Assembly: GCF_002843605.1 (NCBI RefSeq)
Contig: NZ_CP025263.1
Location: 1,308,501 to 1,372,500 of the forward strand
Source: Pseudomonas sp. S09G 359
Lineage (GTDB): Bacteria; Pseudomonadota; Gammaproteobacteria; Pseudomonadales; Pseudomonadaceae
Direction of reading: 5' to 3'
Length of the DNA: 64,000 nt
A program made the position numbers and the translations under genes. This document shows, piece after piece, positions 47,756 to 55,701 of the stretch; position 1 is the stretch's first letter, and each line of letters begins with the position of its first letter. The notes beneath the pieces are model-generated. The model saw only the letters and a program-made list of their open reading frames with translations, was not told where the DNA came from and made no database searches.

Positions 47756-49555
47756 ATGGCTGACTATTACACCCTGCTCACCGACGCGGGGATCGCCTAC
47801 GAAACCGCCTGCAAGGCAGCCGGCGTACCGATCAAACTGGCGCAGATTTCCGTCGGCGACGGCAATGGCGCCGTCTACAACCCTGATGCCAGCGCAAAAG
47901 CGCTGAAACGAGAAGTCTGGCGCGGGCCGTTGAATGCTCTGTTTCAGGATGAGAAAAACGCCAACTGGCTGATGGCCGAAGTCACCATTCCCTCGGAGGT
48001 GGGCGGATGGTATGTCCGCGAGGCCGGGCTGTGGACGGATACCGGGATTTTGTATGCCGTTGTTAAGTACCCGGAGTCGTATAAGCCGGTGTTGGCGACG
48101 TCGGGGTCGGGGAAAGAGTTTTATATCCGTTCGATCTTTGAGACGAGTAATGCCGCGATTGTGACGTTGTTGATTGATGACACGGTGGTGAAGGCGACGC
48201 GGGCTTGGGTGATGGATTACCTCGGGAAGGGGACGTATTCCAAGGCTGAGATTGAGGGGTTGATTGCCAAGGCGTCGGCGTTGCCGGTTGGAGTGATGGT
48301 GCCGTTTCCGTTGGGGTCGGTTCCGCCTGGATATTTGGAGGTGGATAACAGTTTGTTCAAGGATGATGTTTATCCGGATTTGGCTGCTTATCTGGCGAAG
48401 AAATTCAATTTGGCGGGGGATGCGGCGGGGTATACGCGGTTGCCGGAGTCTCGAGGAGAGTTTTTTCGAGGTTGGGATCATGGACGCGGGATTGATGCTG
48501 GCCGGGCAATCGGAACTTATCAATCTGGTGGCGGAACAGTCATGGGTATTGAAGGGCGACTTTCGAATAGCAGCGGAACGATTGCACCTTTTAATGTAAC
48601 TGTGCCGGGCGATGGTAATCAGACAGCTTGGCTCAATACGGGTGATGCCAGCAGCGCTTCGGACGTAGACCTCCGATTTTCGCTTAACGGATTATCGAAT
48701 CGACCTCGAAATCTAGTAGTCATGTGGTGTATCAAGGCATGGAATGCCCCTGTCAATCAGGGAAACATTGATATATCAGCGCTGGCTACACAACTTCAAG
48801 AGCTTTCGGTCAACGGCCCTGCTGTCGGAACTACCCGGAATGGGAAGATGTTTGTCGGTACTCAAGCTACGCCCTCGACATATACAGCCGACGAATTGAT
48901 CCTGATGACGGCACTTGGCGGTAAAAGCTACAAACTGTCCAACTTCAACAAGACAATCAACGTCGCTACTGTCGGTGTTGGCGGCATGGATACCGGCGCC
49001 GCGCCTGTGAACGGATTTGTCGGTATCTACGCTATCTATAACCCAACGGCCAATGCCTCCGGCCTGCTCGCTGTAAACGCAACCGGCGGCAAAGCCAGCG
49101 AAGTTTACGGCGGGGTGCATATGCCCACTGGGTATACGGCCTCCTGCCTGTTGACGGTAGTTCCAACCACCGTAACGTCCCAAATCAGTCCTGTTACGGT
49201 GCGCGATAGAGAGGTACGTGTCGGTAGTTTTTACGTGTACACGACAAACGCCATTGTTACGAACATTCTGGTGAGCGCAGGCGCGATGGTTCCTTTTAAC
49301 GCCGTCTCGATGAACGGAACCCTGGAAGCCACTTGCACAGCAGCCTCGCAGTTGGGGTTGTTGCTGACAGAGGGCGATGCGCCGGGCTTGGCGGGTCTGT
49401 CAATTCTGACCGCCGGGGTAGTGCCCACCGGCACTGCTGCTTGCCCTTTTACTGGGTTGTCGCTGAACACAAGCAGACAATTTGCGGTCAGCACGTCTAT
49501 CGCTGGTAGCGGCACGGCCACTTATCGGGTCGCAATTTCAGGGTACAAAATATGA
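47756..49555 (+). CDS. Tailocin tail fibre (receptor-binding protein)
   Basis: A 599-aa fibre. Residues 1-150 form the conserved baseplate-attachment domain (DUF3751-like, MADYYTLLTDAGIAYETACK). About 180-250 is a phage tail collar domain (VGVMVPFPLGSVPPGYLEVD). The remaining 350 residues are a low-complexity beta-rich receptor-binding part rich in Thr, Val and Ala. From about codon 95 the DNA changes character: codons end in T and G more often (TTG, GTT, GGG) and GC falls. This points to replacement of the specificity region. The fibre decides which strains are killed. Confidence 0.9.
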   Translation: MADYYTLLTDAGIAYETACKAAGVPIKLAQISVGDGNGAVYNPDASAKALKREVWRGPLNALFQDEKNANWLMAEVTIPSEVGGWYVREAGLWTDTGILYAVVKYPESYKPVLATSGSGKEFYIRSIFETSNAAIVTLLIDDTVVKATRAWVMDYLGKGTYSKAEIEGLIAKASALPVGVMVPFPLGSVPPGYLEVDNSLFKDDVYPDLAAYLAKKFNLAGDAAGYTRLPESRGEFFRGWDHGRGIDAGRAIGTYQSGGGTVMGIEGRLSNSSGTIAPFNVTVPGDGNQTAWLNTGDASSASDVDLRFSLNGLSNRPRNLVVMWCIKAWNAPVNQGNIDISALATQLQELSVNGPAVGTTRNGKMFVGTQATPSTYTADELILMTALGGKSYKLSNFNKTINVATVGVGGMDTGAAPVNGFVGIYAIYNPTANASGLLAVNATGGKASEVYGGVHMPTGYTASCLLTVVPTTVTSQISPVTVRDREVRVGSFYVYTTNAIVTNILVSAGAMVPFNAVSMNGTLEATCTAASQLGLLLTEGDAPGLAGLSILTAGVVPTGTAACPFTGLSLNTSRQFAVSTSIAGSGTATYRVAISGYKI

Positions 49556-49917
49556 AATATCTACAAATCATCGACGACATCGTGGTTTCTGCATTTGCCG
49601 GCGCTCAAGATCCTCAGACAGGCGTTCAGGGGCTGACTGAGGTTGCGGATGATGATGCGCGCTATCTGAACTTCGTTACCCCAAGGATGCCGGACCAGGC
49701 CGTGATGGCTTACTCCACTCGCGATAGCTTGCTGGGGACAGCCGCTTTGCGCATTGCCCCTCTGCAAGACGCGGTAGACGTTGATCGGGCTACCGATGAT
49801 GAAGTTGCCCGTTTGACTCTCTGGAAAAATTACCGCATCGACCTCAATCGCATCGAGCAGCAAACGGGCTTCCCAGCCAACATCGATTGGCCCCAGTCGC
49901 CTGACTCTGTGCGTTAG
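49552..49917 (+). CDS. Tail fibre assembly chaperone
   Basis: A 121-aa tail-fibre assembly protein, beginning MKYLQIIDDIVVSAFAGAQD, with the conserved C-terminal LTLWKNYRIDLNRIEQQTGF and IDWPQSP. Overlaps the fibre stop (ATGA), as expected for a cognate pair that is exchanged together. Confidence 0.9.
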   Translation: MKYLQIIDDIVVSAFAGAQDPQTGVQGLTEVADDDARYLNFVTPRMPDQAVMAYSTRDSLLGTAALRIAPLQDAVDVDRATDDEVARLTLWKNYRIDLNRIEQQTGFPANIDWPQSPDSVR

Positions 49918-49934
49918 CCAACATCGCCCGACAA

Positions 49935-50001
49935 GCGCCCCGCACTGACGGGGCGTTGTCTTTTTCGATCTGAACACCCGCCGCCTTGAGCGGTTTTTTT
50001 T
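49935..50001 (+). terminator. Two successive terminator-like hairpins
   Basis: GCGCCCCG-CACTGA-CGGGGCG then GTTGTCTTTTT (49935-49965), and CCGC-CTTGA-GCGG followed by eight T (49981-50001). They separate the baseplate-fibre genes from the sheath-tube genes. Confidence 0.8.
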
Positions 50002-50019
50002 CGCCCGGAGATTACCTAC

Positions 50020-50211
50020 ATGGCAAACCGCCAAACCTACACCGTCCTCATCCCATTCCCCACCGGCGCCGGCCATTGGTCTGTCGCCGGCCAGCAACTG
50101 GAGCTGCTGGACGTCGAAGCATCCGCCCTGCGCACTGCTGGCCGCCTGGAACTCACCAGCGTCCTCAACTCCACCCCGGCCAAAAAGGCCACCACCAAGA
50201 AGGCTGACTAA
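50020..50211 (+). CDS. Small tailocin protein before the sheath
   Basis: A 63-aa protein MANRQTYTVLIPFPTGAGHW... with a Lys/Ala-rich tail (KKATTKKAD). GGAG is 9 bases before the ATG, and the stop is 2 bases before the sheath ATG, which supports a real, coupled gene. Function unknown; Mu-like phages also have a small gene before the sheath. Confidence 0.7.
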   Translation: MANRQTYTVLIPFPTGAGHWSVAGQQLELLDVEASALRTAGRLELTSVLNSTPAKKATTKKAD

Positions 50212-50213
50212 CC

Positions 50214-51380
50214 ATGGCTGAGGTTTTGAACTTCGAGCACAACGGCATCACCGTGAATGCCACTGAATCCCCTGAGGCCATGGGTGGCCTGGGTGACAAT
50301 GTGATCGGCCTGGTCGGCACTGCGCCGAATGCGCATGCGTCGATTCCGAAAAACGCGCCGTTTCGCATCAACAGCTTCACCACGCAGGCGCTGCTGGACC
50401 CCACCGGCGCCGAGACCGGCACGCTGTTCCAGGCCGTGTACCAGATCCTCAAAGTGGTGAAAGTGCCCGTCTACGTGGTGATCGTGGAGGAGGGCGCGAC
50501 TCCCGCTGACACGCTCAACAATGTGATCGGCGGCGACGAGCCGGTGACCGGCCGCAAGCTGGGCCTGGCGGCACTGGCCAGTGTGCCGGAAGACCTGACC
50601 ATTATCGGCGCGCCGGGCTTCACTGGCGTCAAGGCGGTGGCCGGTGAGTTTGCTTCCTTCGGCAAGCGCATCAAGGCCCGCGTGGTGCTGGATGGCAAAG
50701 ACGCAACCGTCGCCGATCAAGTGACCTACAGCGGCGAACTGGGCGGTGCCGACCTCGGCTTCGACCGCTGCCTGCTGGTACACAACATGCCGTCGGTGTA
50801 CTCCAAGGCGGCGAAGAAAAACGTGTTCCTGGCGCCCTCGTCGCTGGCTATCGCGGCCTTGGCCAAGGTCAAGCAATGGGAAAGCCCGGGTAACCAGGTG
50901 ACGTTCGCCGAGGACGTTTCCCGCGTGGTCGAGTACAACATCCTCGACACCTCCACCGAAGGCGACCTGCTCAACCGCTATGGCGTGAGCTACTACGCCC
51001 GCACCATCCTTGGCGGTTTTTCGCTGCTGGGTAACCGTTCCATCACCGGCAAGTTCATCAGCTATGTCGGCCTGGAAGATGCCATCAGCCGCAAGCTGGT
51101 CAAGGCCGGCCAGAAAGCCATGGCCAAGAACCTCACCAAGTCCTTCATGGACCAGGAGGTCAAGCGCATCAACGACTGGCTGCAAACCCTGGTGGCCGAC
51201 GAAACCATCCCCGGCGGCAGTGTGTACCTGCACCCGGAATTGAACAGTGTCGAGAAGTACAAGAACGGCACCTGGTTCATCGTCATCGACTACGGCCGCT
51301 ACGCGCCAAACGAACACATGATTTATCAACTCAACGCCCGTGACGAAATCATCGAGCAGTTCCTGGAGGACGTTCTCTAA
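50214..51380 (+). CDS. Contractile tail sheath protein gpFI
   Basis: A 388-aa P2 FI-type sheath: MAEVLNFEHNGITVNATESP at the N-terminus, a central insertion domain, and the conserved C-terminal half (YYARTILGGFSLLGNRSITG; DEIIEQFLEDVL). It surrounds the tube and contracts to drive it through the target envelope. Confidence 0.95.
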   Translation: MAEVLNFEHNGITVNATESPEAMGGLGDNVIGLVGTAPNAHASIPKNAPFRINSFTTQALLDPTGAETGTLFQAVYQILKVVKVPVYVVIVEEGATPADTLNNVIGGDEPVTGRKLGLAALASVPEDLTIIGAPGFTGVKAVAGEFASFGKRIKARVVLDGKDATVADQVTYSGELGGADLGFDRCLLVHNMPSVYSKAAKKNVFLAPSSLAIAALAKVKQWESPGNQVTFAEDVSRVVEYNILDTSTEGDLLNRYGVSYYARTILGGFSLLGNRSITGKFISYVGLEDAISRKLVKAGQKAMAKNLTKSFMDQEVKRINDWLQTLVADETIPGGSVYLHPELNSVEKYKNGTWFIVIDYGRYAPNEHMIYQLNARDEIIEQFLEDVL

Positions 51381-51886
51381 TGTTTACCAACCGAGTCAGA
51401 CAGGCCATCGCGGCCACCCTTCAAGGCCTGCCGTTGTCCGCCACTGTGGAGGAGTTCACGCCACCGAAGATCGAGTTCGACATGGAAGCCATGTCCGGCG
51501 GGCGCTTTATCGCCGAAGAAATGGCCAAGAGCGGCAAAGTGCTCGGCGCCACACTGGTGCTGCAAGGCGCCGGCCCGGAAATCATGCTGGCCCTGGGCGT
51601 GCGCCTGGGCGACGACATCCTGCTCAACGTGCGCGAAGCCGGCCAGGATCAGGACGGCAAAACCTACTTCACCTACCACACCGTGGGCGGCAAGCTTAAA
51701 TCCCTGGCGGAAGCCAAGCTGAAGATGGGCGACAAGGCCACCACCACCCTGGAACTGTCCTGCCGCACCTACAACCGCCTGGAAAATGGCATCCCGGTAA
51801 TCGACATCGACGTGCGCACCCAGAAGTTCGTGCTCAACGGCGTCGACATCCTCGGCGATGCCCGCCGCGCGGTGCTGATGCCTTAA
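51380..51886 (+). CDS. Tail tube protein gpFII
   Basis: A 168-aa P2 FII-type major tube protein (VEEFTPPKIEFDMEAMSGGR; IDVRTQKFVLNGVDILGDAR). ATG shares one base with the sheath stop (TAATG). Forms the inner, rigid tube whose channel depolarises the target cell. Confidence 0.95.
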   Translation: MFTNRVRQAIAATLQGLPLSATVEEFTPPKIEFDMEAMSGGRFIAEEMAKSGKVLGATLVLQGAGPEIMLALGVRLGDDILLNVREAGQDQDGKTYFTYHTVGGKLKSLAEAKLKMGDKATTTLELSCRTYNRLENGIPVIDIDVRTQKFVLNGVDILGDARRAVLMP

Positions 51887-51924
51887 GCGAAGCCTCGGTA
51901 CCTGCAACAGTGCGCATAGTGCTG

Positions 51925-52168
51925 TTGTGGCGAGCGGGCTTGCCCGCGTTGGGCTGCGCAGCAGCCCCAAGTAAGGCCAACGGCAGCGTGTCAGGTTTAA
52001 CCGCGGTGATAGTTGCAGGGCTGCTTCGCAGCCCAACGCGGGCAAGCCCGCTCGCCACATAGGTTGCGGGTAAGCCAGCTGCCACATAGGTTGTGGGTAA
52101 GCCAGCTGCCACATAGGTTGTGGGTAAGCCAGCTGCCACATAGGTTGCGGGTAAGCCGGCTGGCACAT
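51925..52168. repeat. REP pair with a 27-bp tandem array inside the tailocin operon
   Basis: The 344-bp gap between tube and gpE genes holds an inverted REP pair (51925-52059), followed by a tandem array whose GCCACATAGG units start at 52054, 52081, 52108, 52135 and 52162, an exact 27-bp period. The last copy reads GGCACATTG. A minus-strand frame through it encodes a repeated 9-aa peptide but has no gene features. Confidence 0.9.
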
Positions 52169-52230
52169 TGATCGTGCTCGCCCTGAGCTGCTGGGAATTT
52201 TTCAACAACGTTTAACCAAGGAATAGCCCC

Positions 52231-52803
52231 ATGGCCTGGATGCCACCCCTGCACCGCCTGCTGTCCCCGATCAGCGCCGACACCGGCGTTGCAATCGAGC
52301 AGGTGCAACTCAAACCGCTGTACTACGCCGCGCAAACAGACGCGCTGGCCCGGGCCGGTGAGGACGAGGACGACCAGTTCTTTGAACTGGCGAAACTCGC
52401 CACCGGCCTGTCGGAAAAAGAACTCGACCAACTCAAGCGCCCGGACTACGTAACCATCGCCCAATACGTACATGAGATGTCGACGCGTCCTGCCTCGTTC
52501 TTCCTCGGCGAACCGCAGCCACTCACCCATGACCAGCCTGTGCAACTGCTGCTGCCCCTCGACGCTGCTGGCCGTACCTTCACCGAACTGCCCCTGGAAA
52601 TGCCTGCCCTGCGCGCCACCAAAGTGATGAAAAAACTCGCCACCAACAAAGAGCGCGCCGAGTTCATCACCGCCCATTGCACCGGCCTGATGATCCCCGA
52701 TCTCGCCGGCCTGACCGTGCCCGACTGGACCGCGCTGCAGGAGCGTATCGACGATTTTTTAAATCAACCGGCGGCCTTCTTTCGCAACGCGACATCGAAG
52801 TGA
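52231..52803 (+). CDS. Tail assembly chaperone gpE (zero-frame product)
   Basis: A 190-aa protein equivalent to P2 gpE: short N-terminal MAWMPPLHRLL, then a helical region (LATGLSEKELDQLKRPDYVT; LRATKVMKKLATNKERAEFI). It coats the tape measure during tail assembly. A slippery heptamer at 52755-52761 near its end lets a share of ribosomes shift to the -1 frame to make the longer gpE+E'. Confidence 0.83.
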   Translation: MAWMPPLHRLLSPISADTGVAIEQVQLKPLYYAAQTDALARAGEDEDDQFFELAKLATGLSEKELDQLKRPDYVTIAQYVHEMSTRPASFFLGEPQPLTHDQPVQLLLPLDAAGRTFTELPLEMPALRATKVMKKLATNKERAEFITAHCTGLMIPDLAGLTVPDWTALQERIDDFLNQPAAFFRNATSK

Positions 52804-52925
52804 TCCTCGATGTGGTGCCGCTGGTTTACTCGGTAAATGAAGCGGAGATCCTCGACTGGGACGCCGCAAAAGCATTGCGCCGCTACGACATCGCGATCAC
52901 TCGCCTTGGCGTTAAACAGGAGTAG
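52231..52925 (+). CDS. gpE+E' fusion by programmed -1 frameshift
   Basis: At 52755-52761 the sequence is T TTT TTA, with zero-frame codons TTT (52756-52758) and TTA (52759-52761): a canonical X-XXY-YYZ slip site. After a -1 slip the ribosome reads AAA TCA ACC..., continuing as KSTGGLLSQRDIEVILDVVP and 35 further residues to the stop at 52925 (231 aa in all). The E' part has gene-like composition and no ATG at a sensible place. P2-like and lambda-like phages make E+E' or G-GT in this way. Confidence 0.88.
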
Positions 52926-52931
52926 AGCGGG

Positions 52932-54072
52932 ATGCAAGAGACTAAATATGGGATCAGGCAAGTCCAGGAAGACTACCGTTGGATGGTCGGCGAGGCGGAC
53001 CTGGGCAATGTGCTGGCGCCGTTTTCCGCGAGTGCGGCGGCACCGCTAAGCCTGGAGTCTGCATCGCAGCCGCAGCCGCAGTTGGCGCTGCGCTCTGCGT
53101 TGCTCACGCTCAGTGTGGATATCAACGCCTTGGCCCAGGAGCAAGTGCGGCTGCGCGAGACGCTGGAGACGCTTAATAGCACGTTGTTCATTAACGGCGA
53201 TTCTCTTTCGCCCAAGACGGCGGATGTCACCACAAGCGTCCTGAAAGATGAAGTTAAGACGCCCGCTGACGGCGTTCTGATGAGTGGGACCAAGGCGGTT
53301 GTCGGCGAACTCTTGGATGCGCTTAAGAGCAAGCTCGCAGAAAAAACGGTTGATTGGGTCTTCGACCGGGTTGGCAAGAAGTTTAAAACTTACAGAGAAA
53401 ACGGCAGTGGAGGTACACCGCCTGGTCCTGGTTCCGATAGCGCCGGTAACGCAGCGGGTGGTCCGGGAGCGCCTGCGCAAGGCGTTCAATCCTTTGCTGG
53501 TGCAAGGTCCCTTGCGCCAGCACCGAACTTGCCGGGCGTTCCAGTCAGCGCATTGAACGGAGCACTGGCCAAGCTGGAGTCAACCGGTGCACGCCGTCTC
53601 GGGCCGTTGAAATATGCAGACACTGCCGTGGACCTCATTCAGGGCGTGCGCAATGGCGACGCCAACGCCATCGGCTCCGGCCTGAGCACCGCTGGCGGTG
53701 CGTGGGCAGGCGCCTATGCCGGTGCCGCCATCGGCACGCTGGTGCTCCCCGGCGTCGGCACTGCTGTCGGTGGCGCAATCGGCGGCTTGCTGGGCAGCGA
53801 GGCTGGCGCCTGGCTGGGAGACAAACTGTTCGGCTCAAGTGATCGCCTGCCCGAGCCTGGCGCAGTAGGCAAAGAGCTCAATAGCGCGCACCGACAGCGT
53901 CCAGGTCACCCTGGCCCCAAGCATCCAGATCAGCGGCGTCAACCCAGCGGACTCACAACAAGTGGTCAACCAAGTGATCCAGGCCCTGAAATTCCAGTGC
54001 ATGCCGATGGTTACCGACGTGCTGGGGTCCCGACGTAACGCGGCACTGGCCGATCCTCCAGGAGGTGATTGA
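52932..54072 (+). pseudogene. Tape measure protein, short and frameshifted near the 3' end
   Basis: Zero frame runs 52932-54038 (368 aa). The N-terminal half has coiled-coil regions (LAQEQVRLRETLETLNSTL); the middle is Gly/Ala/Pro-rich; then comes a Gly-zipper hydrophobic stretch (AGAYAGAAIGTLVLPGVGTA, about 275-310), typical of tape measures. After about 53880 the good C-terminus (ARTDSVQVTLAPSIQISGVN ... ALADPPGGD) lies in the +1 frame and ends at 54072, giving the TGATG overlap with gpU seen at other junctions. The zero-frame tail is meaningless Pro/Gly/His text. Loss of one GC from a GC run at 53884-53889 would explain it. Even repaired, about 380 aa is about half the length of P. aeruginosa PA0625. 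Confidence 0.75.
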
Positions 54073-54455
54073 TGCGACAACAAATGGTCTTGGGCGACTT
54101 TATTTTTGGCTTGTCCCGAGGGTTTGCCTATTCCTCGTTGGTGCGTAACAGCGACGGCGGTTGGAGCGACCTGACGATTATCGCCAGCAAGCCGCAATCA
54201 CGGCAGAGCGGGCAGAAGCTGGAAAAACTCACGTTCACCGGTAAGGCCATGTACGGCACTGGCATGCAACAACTGGATCAATTGCGCGCGCTGCAAAATG
54301 CCCGCGCGCCGCTGCCGCTGGTCGATGGAATCGGCCGCAACTGGGGGCTGTGGCGGATCAACTCGGTGGTGGAAACGCAAAGCAACGTGATCGACGACGG
54401 CACTGCCATGGTCATGAACTGGACCCTGGAACTGGAGGAGTTCACTAATGCGTAG
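54072..54455 (+). CDS. Tail protein gpU
   Basis: A 127-aa P2 gpU-type protein (MRQQMVLGDFIFGLSRGFAY; the conserved LEKLTFTGKAMYGTGMQQLD). The ATG at 54072-54074 overlaps the ancestral stop of the tape measure. Needed to complete or stabilise the tail. Confidence 0.88.
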   Translation: MRQQMVLGDFIFGLSRGFAYSSLVRNSDGGWSDLTIIASKPQSRQSGQKLEKLTFTGKAMYGTGMQQLDQLRALQNARAPLPLVDGIGRNWGLWRINSVVETQSNVIDDGTAMVMNWTLELEEFTNA

Positions 54456-54660
54456 AGTGCGAAGTATTGCTGGTGATTCGGTCAACCTGCTGCTCTACCG
54501 CGAGTTGGGCCGTTGCGATGACGTGGCGGAAGAAACCCTTTGGCGCTTGAACCCAACGCTTGCCGAATATGGCCCGGTGCTGCCGGCCGGTGTGTGGGTG
54601 GTCGTGCCCGAAATGCAATCGCGGCCTAGTGCTGTGACACCCGTTTTGGCCTGGGATTAA
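54448..54660 (+). CDS. Tail protein gpX
   Basis: A 70-aa P2 gpX-type protein with a LysM-like fold pattern (SIAGDSVNLLLYRELGRCDD; LNPTLAEYGPVLPAGVWVVV). Overlaps gpU end by 8 bases. Confidence 0.88.
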   Translation: MRRVRSIAGDSVNLLLYRELGRCDDVAEETLWRLNPTLAEYGPVLPAGVWVVVPEMQSRPSAVTPVLAWD

Positions 54661-54669
54661 GGAGGCGGC

Positions 54670-55680
54670 ATGGCACAGGGATTTACGCCCATCGTGGAGT
54701 TTTACGGGGCCAATGCGGCGCTGCTCAATCAACGCCTGCTGCGCTGGAGCCACACCGATGCTGCGGGCATTCAAGCCGACCGGCTGGAGCTGACCCTCAA
54801 TATCGAAGGGCTGGAGGGCTTGCCCAGCCTGAGTGGCAAGATCGGTTTGCGCGTCGGATATCTGGAATCAGGGTTAGTCGAAAAGGGCGAGTTTGTCGTC
54901 AGCCAGCGAACCCCCGTGCTGTTTCCCTCGCGCTTGATGATTGTGGCCACTGCTGCGCCGTTCAGCACGGTGGACGCCAGCGGCTATCGTCAGCGCCGAT
55001 CCGACAGCTATGGGCCTACAACCTTGGGGGCATTGTTTCGCCAACTGGTCAGTCGTCACGGTTTCTCGCCACGTGTGGCGCCGGCGCTGGACGGTATTGA
55101 GATCGCGCATATCGACCAGTCCAACGAAAGCGACATGGCCTTCATCACCCGCCTTGCCGCGCGCTACAACGCGGTCACTAAGCCGTATAACGAGCTGTAT
55201 GTGCTGGCCGAAGCGGGGAAGACCCACTCGCTGTCCGGCAAACTATTGCCGGAGGTGACGTTATCCGTGACCCAGGACAACCGTCCCGGTGAGCAAGCTT
55301 TCATCACCGCCAGCCTTGATGAAAAATCCCGCGCGACCTACATGGGCAGCCGCGTCGCGTGGTGGGATGCCGCCGCTGGCAAGCAGCGTGTCGTTCAGGT
55401 CGGCGTTGCCCCCTTCAAAGCCCTGCGCCAACGCTACCAGAACGAAGCCGAGGCCCGAGCCGTCGCGCAGAGTGAGCTGCGTCGTGTGGGGCGTGAAGGT
55501 ATGAAAATGAACATCGACTGTCCGGGCAACCCGCTGCTGACGGCCGAAGGGCTGCTGCTTCTCGATGAGACCTGGCCGTCCTACATGCAGGGGCGATGGT
55601 CGATGACGCAGGTGGTGCATGTCGGCGATCCGGTGACGGGCTATCGCAGCACGATTACTGCGCAAGGCCTGTCGATTTAG
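54670..55680 (+). CDS. Late control/tail hub protein gpD
   Basis: A 336-aa P2 gpD-family baseplate hub protein (FTPIVEFYGANAALLNQRLL; ADRLELTLNIEGLEGLPSLS; conserved IDQSNESDMAFITRLAARY). It joins the tube to the gpV spike. AGGAGG lies 4-5 bases before the ATG. Confidence 0.9.
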   Translation: MAQGFTPIVEFYGANAALLNQRLLRWSHTDAAGIQADRLELTLNIEGLEGLPSLSGKIGLRVGYLESGLVEKGEFVVSQRTPVLFPSRLMIVATAAPFSTVDASGYRQRRSDSYGPTTLGALFRQLVSRHGFSPRVAPALDGIEIAHIDQSNESDMAFITRLAARYNAVTKPYNELYVLAEAGKTHSLSGKLLPEVTLSVTQDNRPGEQAFITASLDEKSRATYMGSRVAWWDAAAGKQRVVQVGVAPFKALRQRYQNEAEARAVAQSELRRVGREGMKMNIDCPGNPLLTAEGLLLLDETWPSYMQGRWSMTQVVHVGDPVTGYRSTITAQGLSI

Positions 55681-55701
55681 ATAGTTTCAAGAGTAAAACC
55701 C

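Noticed and set aside
51834..52208. Minus-strand frames encoding repeated 9-aa peptides
   Set aside because: They arise because the 27-bp repeat unit is divisible by three; no start or ribosome site and no neighbouring operon.
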